Of a stretch of 27,755 nucleotides of DNA, positions 7,397-15,700 are shown in pieces. This DNA is from JAVBNJ01 sp031551625 (GTDB lineage Bacteria > Bacteroidota > Bacteroidia > Bacteroidales > UBA932): NCBI GenBank assembly GCA_031551625.1, contig JAVBNJ010000114.1:1-27755 (forward strand). Reading direction: 5' to 3'. The first letter of the stretch is position 1; the number at the start of each line of letters is the position of its first letter. Made by a program: the position numbers and the translations under genes. The notes beneath the pieces are model-generated. The model worked only from the letters and a program-made list of their open reading frames with translations. It was not told where the DNA came from and did no database searches.

Positions 7397-9445
7397 ATGA
7401 AAAAGTTGTGTGCCCTATGCTTTCTTGTTATTGCATTGTTGAGTGCTTGCTCAGGTAATAAAACAGAAAAAGGAATATCCATGATAACACAAAATGTCGC
7501 TATCGTACAGCAAACCATTGATTCGCTTAAAGCGCATAATGACAACCTTGACGAAATACGTGCTGCCAAGGGTGTGCAACAGGCCGCTTCGCTGTGGACA
7601 GAAACCGATGGCACCGCTGCCGAGTTCACGGCATTCTGCGTAGCCAACTATGTGAACAACGAAGACGAACGTCAAAAATTATTTTACACGTTGTCGGATA
7701 AATTTGAATTATTGTTCGGCTATTTCAACCTAATTGATATCAACCTAAAAAAACCGATTCACGAAACGGGCTATGAATTGCAAGATGTTGACTACGAGAT
7801 GGGTGGCTACGATGTGTCGGCGCATTTCAGCAGCGATATGTTTGCCAACAAAGTAGCGTTTACTACGATGTTAAATTTCCCGTCGTATTCGTTGCCCGAA
7901 AAAGAAGAGCAAGGTGGCCAGTGGAGCAGCTTGCAATGGGGCTATGCGCGGTTGGGCGATTTGTTCACGTCGCGCATTCCGGCCGAAATCAAGCAAAACG
8001 TATCGGCCACTCTTGCAGCAGCCGAGAACTATATCATGGATTACAATATTATGATGGGCGAGTTGCGCAACGATAAGAACGAGGCGCTCTTCCCCGAGGG
8101 AATGAAACTAATTTCGCACTGGAACCTGCGCGACGAATTGAAGTCGAACTATGCCGATGCACAACGCGGGTTGGAAAAACAGCGTATGGTTTACACTGTA
8201 ATGAAACGTATAGTAATGCAAGAAATTCCGGAAAAAGTAATTAACAATAATAAGGTTCTCTGGAATCCTATTAGTAACAAGGTTTTTGAAGATGACAAAG
8301 AAATAGCCGCCGCTGCCGAACCCGACACACGTTACAAAATGTTGCTTAATAATTTCAACGCATTAAAAGCAGAAGACCCTTACACGCCGCTGGAACCAAC
8401 GTACATCAAACGAGCATTCGATGGCAGCATGGAGTTTTCGAAAGACGAAGTGAAAGCGATGTTCACCACATTCATTTCGTCGCAGCAAGTGAAAGAAGTG
8501 GCGACATTGATAGAAAATCGTTTGGGCCGCAAGCTCGAACCGTTCGATATCTGGTACGACGGGTTCAAGGCACGCAGCAGTATTTCCGAAGAGGCGTTAA
8601 CAAGCAAAACCAGTAAATTATACCCACACGCTAAGGCCTTTGAGTACGATTTGCCGGCTATTCTACAACGGTTAGGTTTTTCGAAGGCCGAAGCCGACCG
8701 TATTTGCGGAAAAATACAAGTAGATGCTGCCCGCGGGTCTGGTCATGCATGGGGCGCTACGATGAAAGGTGATAAAGCACATTTGCGTACGCGTATCCCT
8801 GAAAATGGAATGGACTATAAAGGTTACAATATTGCCATGCACGAGCTCGGGCATAATGTAGAGCAAACCATCAGCCTCTATGATGTGGAATATTACCTGA
8901 TGAACGGCGTTCCCAATACTGCTTTTACCGAAGCACTGGCATTCGTGTTCCAGAAAAGAGATTTGGAAGTCCTTGGTATTACCGAACAAAATCCGAATAA
9001 AGAAAATTTGCAAACGCTCGATATTTTCTGGGGGTGCTATGAAATTATGGGTGTGGCATTAGTAGACATCGGCGTGTGGGAATGGTTGTACACCAACCCA
9101 AATGCTACTCCTGTGCAATTGAAAGAAAATGTACTGCGTATTGCACGCGAAGTGTGGAACAGCTATTACGCACCTGTGTTGGGCGAGCTCGATTCTCCTA
9201 TCTTATCTGTATATTCGCACATGATAAACAGTCCGCTCTACTTAGCCAACTATCCGATGGGGCACCTCATCGAATTCCAGTTGGAAGAACACTTGCGTGG
9301 TAAAAATTTTGCTACTGAAGTGGAACGTATTTACCGGATGGGCCGCTACACGCCGCAACTGTGGATGAAACGCGCCACCGGGCACGAAGTAAGCATAGAA
9401 TCAATGTTGAATGCTACGGAAAAAGCAGTGGGCAGTTTGCAATAG
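7397..9445 (+). CDS. Zinc metallopeptidase lipoprotein (gluzincin, HELGH...E; M2/M3-like)
   Basis: The 682-residue product starts with a lipoprotein signal peptide (MKKLCALCFLVIALLSAC, lipidated Cys 18). It should be anchored facing the periplasm or cell surface. The zinc site HExxH is H482-E-L-G-H486, with a probable third ligand at E512 in PNTAFTEALAF, a layout like angiotensin-converting-enzyme (M2) and thimet (M3) type oligopeptidases. Downstream INSPLYLANYPMGHLIEFQ resembles the conserved substrate-side segment of such enzymes. The N-terminal 350 residues are mostly helical and unassigned. The start at 7397 is chosen because the signal peptide begins there. A relation to M49 (DPP III) was considered, but that family has HExxxH. 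The gene lies 25 bases before the cysteine desulfidase gene, so co-transcription is likely. Peptidase class is well supported; the exact family is not. Confidence 0.78.
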   Translation: MKKLCALCFLVIALLSACSGNKTEKGISMITQNVAIVQQTIDSLKAHNDNLDEIRAAKGVQQAASLWTETDGTAAEFTAFCVANYVNNEDERQKLFYTLSDKFELLFGYFNLIDINLKKPIHETGYELQDVDYEMGGYDVSAHFSSDMFANKVAFTTMLNFPSYSLPEKEEQGGQWSSLQWGYARLGDLFTSRIPAEIKQNVSATLAAAENYIMDYNIMMGELRNDKNEALFPEGMKLISHWNLRDELKSNYADAQRGLEKQRMVYTVMKRIVMQEIPEKVINNNKVLWNPISNKVFEDDKEIAAAAEPDTRYKMLLNNFNALKAEDPYTPLEPTYIKRAFDGSMEFSKDEVKAMFTTFISSQQVKEVATLIENRLGRKLEPFDIWYDGFKARSSISEEALTSKTSKLYPHAKAFEYDLPAILQRLGFSKAEADRICGKIQVDAARGSGHAWGATMKGDKAHLRTRIPENGMDYKGYNIAMHELGHNVEQTISLYDVEYYLMNGVPNTAFTEALAFVFQKRDLEVLGITEQNPNKENLQTLDIFWGCYEIMGVALVDIGVWEWLYTNPNATPVQLKENVLRIAREVWNSYYAPVLGELDSPILSVYSHMINSPLYLANYPMGHLIEFQLEEHLRGKNFATEVERIYRMGRYTPQLWMKRATGHEVSIESMLNATEKAVGSLQ

Positions 9446-9470
9446 ATCGTAATTTTGAATTTTAAATTAT

Positions 9471-10751
9471 ATGACTGAACAAGAACGTAAAAAAATTATT
9501 GATTTAGTAAAACGGGAAGTAGTGCCGGCTATCGGCTGCACCGAACCGGTAGCCGTATCGCTGGCGGCAGCAAAGGCGGCCGAGGTATTGGGGACAAAAC
9601 CTGAAAAGTTGGATGCATACCTAAGTGCCAATGTGTTGAAAAATGCGATGGGTGTTGGTATTCCGGGCACCGGTATGATTGGCTTGCCAATTGCTATTGC
9701 ATTGGGCGCCCTCGTCGGCAAATCGGAATACCAGCTCGAAGTGCTGAAAGACCTTACGCCGCAAGCACTTGAAGAGGGTAAAAAAATGATTGCTGATAAG
9801 TGTATCAATATTCATTTAAAAAATGATGCACCCGACAAGCTCTACATCGAAGTAGTGGCAAGCGCAGGTAACGATACGGCTAAAGCAATTATTATCCAAC
9901 AGCACACCAATATTTGTTATGTAGAGAAAAACGGACAGGTAGTACTCGACAATAAACCTTCTTCCGGCAAGGATAGCAGTAGCGACACACCGGAACTTAC
10001 CATGCGTATAGTATACGATTTTTCTATGACTGCCCCTCTTGACGAAATACGATTCATTCTTGATGCTGCTCGTTTGAACCGCGCTGCTGCCGAAGCTTCA
10101 CTGCAAGGTAACTACGGCCACGCTATGGGAAAAACATTAGCAGGCGTATATGAAAAACGATTAATGGGAAACAGCCTACTGTCAAAAGTACTTTCGTTCA
10201 CCTCGGCCGCATGTGATGCACGTATGGCCGGCGCCATGATTCCGGTAATGAGTAATTCGGGTAGCGGCAACCAGGGAATCACAGCAACAGTACCGGTAGT
10301 GATATATGCCGAAGAAACTCACCAGCCTGAAGAGAAATTGATCCGTGCATTAATGTTGAGCCACCTTACGGCCATTTATATCAAAACATATTTGGGACGA
10401 CTCTCTGCATTGTGTGGTTGCGTGGTAGCAGGAACCGGTTCGGCATGCGGTATTACCTACCTGATGGGGGGCAACTACGAACAGATTACGTATGCTGTAA
10501 AAAACATGATTGCCAATATCACCGGTATGATATGCGACGGTGCAAAGCCCAGTTGTGCACTGAAGGTAACCAGCGGAATTGCGACGGCGGTGTTCTCGGC
10601 TATGATGGCCATGGAAGATAAAACGGTAAGCGCGGTAGAAGGCATCGTGGATAATGATATTGATAAAACCATCCGCAACCTGGCGCTCATCGGCAAAGAA
10701 GGCATGAACGAGACCGACCGAATTGTGCTGCAAATTATGACTGGAAAATAA
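9471..10751 (+). CDS. cyuA: L-cysteine desulfidase / UPF0597 (CyuA-YhaM) family protein
   Basis: The 426-residue product belongs to the serine-dehydratase-alpha-like UPF0597 family, which includes the archaeal L-cysteine desulfidase and E. coli CyuA (YhaM). Characterised members convert L-cysteine to pyruvate, ammonia and sulfide with a 4Fe-4S cluster. The expected cysteines are present: C23 (AIGCTEPVAVSLAAA), C326 (GSACGITYLMGG), C355 and C362 (CDGAKPSCALK). GNQGITATVPVV is also typical. The length is normal for the family. No signal peptide is seen, so it is cytoplasmic. It follows the peptidase gene closely, which is consistent with use of released amino acids, but that link is inferred. 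A strong terminator follows. Confidence 0.92.
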   Translation: MTEQERKKIIDLVKREVVPAIGCTEPVAVSLAAAKAAEVLGTKPEKLDAYLSANVLKNAMGVGIPGTGMIGLPIAIALGALVGKSEYQLEVLKDLTPQALEEGKKMIADKCINIHLKNDAPDKLYIEVVASAGNDTAKAIIIQQHTNICYVEKNGQVVLDNKPSSGKDSSSDTPELTMRIVYDFSMTAPLDEIRFILDAARLNRAAAEASLQGNYGHAMGKTLAGVYEKRLMGNSLLSKVLSFTSAACDARMAGAMIPVMSNSGSGNQGITATVPVVIYAEETHQPEEKLIRALMLSHLTAIYIKTYLGRLSALCGCVVAGTGSACGITYLMGGNYEQITYAVKNMIANITGMICDGAKPSCALKVTSGIATAVFSAMMAMEDKTVSAVEGIVDNDIDKTIRNLALIGKEGMNETDRIVLQIMTGK

Positions 10752-10770
10752 CAGCAATAAGTAAAAATAA

Positions 10771-10794
10771 AAAGGCGAACAACTGTTCGCCTTT
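10771..10794. terminator. Bidirectional rho-independent terminator
   Basis: A perfect 10-bp stem (AAAGGCGAAC / GTTCGCCTTT) with an AACT loop is followed by a T run on the plus strand and preceded by an A-rich run that gives a T tract on the minus strand. It can terminate both the desulfidase gene and the converging lipoprotein gene. Confidence 0.9.
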
Positions 10795-10798
10795 TTTG

Positions 10799-11248
10799 TT
10801 ATGGAAGTGTTATCAAGTGATCGCAGCCGCCCATGGAGAGATTGCTCTGAAATGGGAACGACAAGCAGTTGTCATAAATTTTTTTATGTTCCGCCACGAA
10901 TACTTTAATTTCGATGGTTTCACTTTCTTCGGCATTGCTGTATATAGTGAGGTTGCACAAGTACCGGTTCAATGCTTTGTCGAATACGACATGCGCCTTT
11001 CCGCGGCATTGGTTGCCGCAAAAAGCGGCAATCTCATTTGCGGGATTGGTCAGCACGGTTTCCTGTTGGGCAATCTGTGCTTGCAGGGTCATGCTGAATT
11101 GGAAGGCGGTTTCCGTGGGCGCTACCCAACCGGTTTGTTCCACTCCGCCATCAATAACACCATCATCATCTTTTTTACAGGCGTTGAATACAATGACCAG
11201 TGCGGCAGTCAACGCTACCAGTCGGAATATATTTTTAAATGTTTTCAT
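10799..11248 (-). CDS. Small, probably surface-exposed lipoprotein sharing a domain with the giant secreted protein
   Basis: The 149-residue product has a lipoprotein signal peptide ending FNAC, with lipidated Cys 24 followed directly by KKDDD. An acidic stretch in this place resembles the lipoprotein export signal that sends Bacteroidota lipoproteins to the cell surface. The mature part is one beta-rich module with four or five cysteines (FSMTLQAQIAQQ, NEIAAFCGNQCRG, LCNLTIYSN, EIKVFVAEHKKIYD). The same pattern occurs at 12500-12718 of the giant gene (SMSVF..., LVAAFVGGECVG, VFLTIYGDSENKPVEFRAWDASTGKLYSD) and again near 11530-11830, so the modules are likely homologous. It begins 9 bases after the giant gene ends and should be co-transcribed with it. 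The function is unknown; a cell-surface partner of the giant protein is an inference. Confidence 0.8.
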   Translation of the reverse strand: MKTFKNIFRLVALTAALVIVFNACKKDDDGVIDGGVEQTGWVAPTETAFQFSMTLQAQIAQQETVLTNPANEIAAFCGNQCRGKAHVVFDKALNRYLCNLTIYSNAEESETIEIKVFVAEHKKIYDNCLSFPFQSNLSMGGCDHLITLP

Positions 11249-11257
11249 AGTTGCCGG

Positions 11258-12718
11258 TTATTTTTTAATTACATTAAATACGTTGCTTTCGCCATTGCTG
11301 CTGGTCATGCGCAATTGGTAAATGCCCACAGGTAGTTTACCGATAATGTTTGCATCAAGTTGCAGCAAATGCTTGCCTTCGTAATTGAGCGTGTATGCTT
11401 GGTGGAACACCGTTGTCCCCATAGTATTAAACAACATGATGGTTACGGTTTTCGGCTGTTTGGCATCTACCGTAATGTTCAGCCGGTTGCTAAACGGATT
11501 GGGGTAGATACTGATTTCGTCGCCGCTTTCCGTAGTCAATACTATCGGATTGTCAATAGAGCCAAGCACAGCGTCCTGCTTGAAAGGAATTATTTTATTC
11601 AACGGTATTTCCTTACCGTCTTTTTCCAACACAAAGCGTATGGCTTCGCTGGCATTGCCATGCAAGCTAAGGAAGACACGTTGCCGTCCGTTACCAATAC
11701 CCGTAATGGTAGCAATGCCCCGCACTTCGTTGCCTGCTTTGGCAATTATACGAGTTCCTTCCGGCAGTTGTTCATTATTGGGTAATACCACTTGTGCAAT
11801 CATTGATGCGTTGTGTTCATACTTCGAAGCATGGGAACCAAGACCGTTAACCATGGCAGCATGATTACGCACGGCTGTAGCCTGCTGTGTTTGCAACGAA
11901 GTAGTGGCCGGATAGTTGAACGTCGATTGTTGGGCTGCTTTATACATGTATCCGGCATTGGCATTCATGTTTTCGAGACTGCCTATCCAACCGAGGTTCT
12001 TATCGTAGACTGCAAATTCGGTCATTGATTTGATGATGTCGCCTTCACTTGGCGTCAGTCCGCTCATGGCTTCTTTCAAAGTCATGTGTACAGTGGGTAT
12101 ATAGGGTATCCAGTTCCAACCTTGAACTAAGTTTATAGTTACATCGGCAGGGTTCAGGGCAGTGCCCGAAATAGCCAGTTCGCCGGGATTGGTTACACGC
12201 AGCATGTACATACTTGTATTAACAAGGCCTGCATCGTTGAGCGTGGCGTTCGACCATAGTTTTTGCGCACCGCTGTAGCGGCTGAACTGTCCTGATTTTT
12301 GTCCCTTGAGTTCATCGCCGTCGACGGCGGCCACAGACTGTAATGCGCGGTTAAGATCACTAAAGGCGGCCGACTGGTTGTTGAATGCAATCCAGTTCCA
12401 ACCTTTGTTGAGCGCAATGGTTTGCAGGATTTTGTTGGTAGTGGCTATCATCTTCGGGGCTACCGGCGTACCGACTATAGTATTGTTCTTGAATGTTACG
12501 TCGGCAGGTGTAAGGTCGGAATATAATTTACCCGTACTGGCGTCCCACGCGCGGAATTCAACCGGTTTGTTCTCGCTGTCGCCGTATATAGTGAGGAACA
12601 CTTGCCACATATCGTAGGCTTCTACATACTTGGGCGACGAGAGTCCCACACATTCCCCACCCACAAAGGCTGCCACAAGGTCATTCTTATCGGTTGAGAT
12701 AACATTGTCGATTTTCAA
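11258..12718 (-). CDS. C-terminal part of giant secreted protein, with T9SS type A sorting domain (downstream of in-frame TGA)
   Basis: This reading frame of 486 residues (TTG at 12718 if started independently) lies in the same frame as the 2765-residue frame upstream, separated only by TGA and one CAA codon. It opens in the middle of a module whose first strand (YDKSMSVF) lies before the TGA. It then has two tandem GWNWI repeats (about residues 70-110 and 175-215), a second module of the type seen in the neighbouring lipoprotein (about 305-395), and a C-terminal T9SS type A sorting domain (SIYPNPFSNRLNI ... GIYQLRMTSSNGES). It has no signal peptide, so as a separate protein it could not be exported. 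It makes sense only as the tail of the upstream frame. There is no ribosome site at the TTG. Confidence 0.75.
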   Translation of the reverse strand: MKIDNVISTDKNDLVAAFVGGECVGLSSPKYVEAYDMWQVFLTIYGDSENKPVEFRAWDASTGKLYSDLTPADVTFKNNTIVGTPVAPKMIATTNKILQTIALNKGWNWIAFNNQSAAFSDLNRALQSVAAVDGDELKGQKSGQFSRYSGAQKLWSNATLNDAGLVNTSMYMLRVTNPGELAISGTALNPADVTINLVQGWNWIPYIPTVHMTLKEAMSGLTPSEGDIIKSMTEFAVYDKNLGWIGSLENMNANAGYMYKAAQQSTFNYPATTSLQTQQATAVRNHAAMVNGLGSHASKYEHNASMIAQVVLPNNEQLPEGTRIIAKAGNEVRGIATITGIGNGRQRVFLSLHGNASEAIRFVLEKDGKEIPLNKIIPFKQDAVLGSIDNPIVLTTESGDEISIYPNPFSNRLNITVDAKQPKTVTIMLFNTMGTTVFHQAYTLNYEGKHLLQLDANIIGKLPVGIYQLRMTSSNGESNVFNVIKK

Positions 12719-12721
12719 TTG

Positions 12722-15700
12722 TCAGAATACCGACATAGATTTGTCGTACTTGCCTGCGTCGACTGTCCAGGAAGGTTTTTTGCCTGTTACATTTACGTTG
12801 AGTGTAATGGGTTCGCGATAGCTCCCGCTAAGGTATAGCGTTTCTTCGTACGAACCGATATTAAGTCCTGCATTCACTGTAAATGTTAACTCCATGCTGC
12901 GGTTGGCTTGTACAGATCCGCTTGCAGGCGTTACCGTAAGCCATGAGGGAATATTCTCAATGGTAAATGATTCGACTGCCCCACCGTTGTTGACAATGTT
13001 CGCTTTGAATGTAAATGCACTGCCTTCTTCTTTGGTAATAGACAACGATTCGTCTTGCCAGCGCAGGAATGCCTGGCTGATATAGGCATGCCAGGTAACC
13101 GGCGAGGCCATACGGTTGCCGTTTTTGTCTTTCAGGTTTTGTGCTGTGATGGTTACGTAGGTGTGTTCAATCACATCTTTATTGTCAAGCAGATTCAGTA
13201 ACACTTTGTCTTTGTTGCTTACAAACTCAAAGGCATAGCTCGACAGCGGGCCAGCGTCTTTTACAGGAGCCGTTTCTGCCGATGCACTGCCGTTATTGGT
13301 AACAGCTACAGGGGTGCTTGCATTACTTACTTGGTCTCTTAACGAAAAAGTTAGTTCTTTCTGGTTATTGTTGTTGAGCACATACTCATCGAACGGATAG
13401 TATGCTATTAGTCCTACTTCAGAACCACGCAAGCGGGTGTTGCTGAAATTAGCAATATAATTTTCAGTCAATGCCATATTCCAGATGCGCACTTCATCGA
13501 TGTGTCCGTTGAAATAAAGGTCGCTCTTGGCAGTCGTATTCTCTTTCCACTTACGTGCACCGATGCTCATGTTTGCTCCGGCCAGCGAGCCGAATTCAAG
13601 ACCTTCGACATAGTAGTTAAGCAATCCATCGGTATACATGTTAGCAGTTCCGGTGCGCTTAACCGAGAGCGCAAAGTGGTGCCATTTATCATCCGCTACA
13701 CTGGTTGTACTTACTTCATACACTTTTCCGGCGCTTGCCACATTTATTTTACCGTTTTGCAGGTATATGCTCAACGTGTTGTTGGTAGCGGTTTCCAACT
13801 GACCATCGCCACGTCCGCAAGAGAACAATGCGCCATTTCCCGAAGCGGTTTTGAACCACATTTCAATTGTGAAATCTTTCTCGGGACTAATAACCACGGA
13901 GCTTCCGGTGTTGATATCCAGATATGAATCAGAGCCTGTAAAGCTAATAGCTTTTCCTTCGGGCAACAGTTTCCAATTGCCGTGCAATTGTGCATGGCGG
14001 CTACGCGCTTTGTCTTTAATAAGCAGGCCTTTTCCTTCGTTCATCGGCCAGTAACCCAACAGTCCTATTTCGTTCCCCAGCAACAGGTTGTAAAGTCCGC
14101 TGCTAATCGCCGCTTTGTCGAGCACACGGCTCCACAGTTTCAAGCCGTGTATATCCGCAGCGGCATAGTTGTTACCGGCAGCATTGCGGCCTACACGAAT
14201 TTTCCCGTTGCCGGTGTAGGCAACTGCTTGCTGGTTGTCGATTTCCTGTGTCGACGAACTACCGATTGCATAGTATGCGTTAAGTTTGCCATTGGCCGCA
14301 TTATATGTTACAGCAATATGTCCCCACTCGGCGGTGTTGGCCAACGGGTTCTTCCCGGTGTACACCTGATTGCCCACAGTTACTTGCAATTTATTGTCGG
14401 CAGCAAAGCCAATTGCAAACTGGTTGTTGTCCGCACCATGGCTAAAGATAGTAGCGGCACCGGTTTGGTTGCGTTTCACCCACATTTCCACCGTAAACGA
14501 TTTGCCATTCAGGTCGAGGCCATGCTCGGTGTCCATGTAATCGCTGGTACCGTTGAAATGAACCGATGTGTAATGGTCGTGTCGTGCACCGGCTTTGACG
14601 CCTTCAATCGTAAAGTTCGAAGTGGTAATCATTCCTTCGGCAAGGTCTTTGTTGAATTGTATCAGGATGTCGGAGGTAGCGCTAAGTATACCGTCGGCAG
14701 GTTGTGGTTTTCCGAATACTTTAGGGCGCACCATATCTTTGATTCCCGACACCGGTATACTCTCGGTTTCGGCAATCACATTACCATTACTGGCGCATAC
14801 AGTTTTTGCCCGCACATCGTAATTTCCGTCTACTTCCTGATTCATTTTCCAAACATAAGAAATATAGGTATCTGTTGGTTTCAACAGTGTTTTCAGGCCT
14901 TGTGCCGCAGTGTATTTTGTTTGGTCGGCATAAAAGTTCATCAGGTTTTTCCATTCCGAGGTGTTTGATGGCTTGTATTGCAGTTCCACATGGTCGAAGT
15001 GACTGAAATTAATATCATAGTCGTTTGCTACAATTACCAGCGAGTCGCCGGTTTCGGTATTCACCGTCCATTTATCAAGCGGTGTTTTCACGGTAATGTC
15101 GCTGCACGAAGGAATAAATTCAGCAGAGATTTTTGTTTCGGCAAAAATATTTTCACCGAATCCTGTCGGGTCATACTGGCAAAGCGATACAAGCAACAGG
15201 CGGATGTCGTCGTAGCGGTCGGCTACCGGACCTTTGTTGACGATCAGTGTTTTTTCCAGTACTTTCCCTGCTTCCACCATAAACATGCGTCCATTGCCAA
15301 TTGCGGAACCGTCGATTTTCAATTCGGCGCCATTGGAGTTGGTATTCTCGTCTACCATCAGTTTATACCATACGTTTTCGTTTGTTTCCGACTCATTCTT
15401 CAGTTCTAGAATAAATGTAGCCGGCCGGCTGCTCGGAACTTTCACGGCATAGGCGCCGCCTTTTACAGTCAATACAGGGACTTCGATACGCATGGTTCCT
15501 TCACTCAGGATATGTTGTCCCGGTTGGTAATACTTGGTACGCACTTCGCCTTCGTAGGGGCAGCTGGTGCGGCCTCCACGGGCTTTGAATGCAATGGTGC
15601 CGGATTTTGTCCAGCCGTAATCTACGGTTATCTGGTCATCGTCACCTTCTTCCTGCAACACAAAACCAACTGTTTTTTCTTCGCTGGTGCCGCTGCTTGT

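Noticed and set aside
7397..9445. Dipeptidyl peptidase III (M49) assignment
   Set aside because: M49 enzymes carry HExxxH; here the motif is HELGH (HExxH), with the third ligand in a TEAL segment.
13982..14968. Long plus-strand open frame (328 codons) inside the giant gene
   Set aside because: It lies antisense to clear LamG/Ig-like coding sequence, has low-complexity, non-protein-like composition and no start signal; it is a shadow frame.
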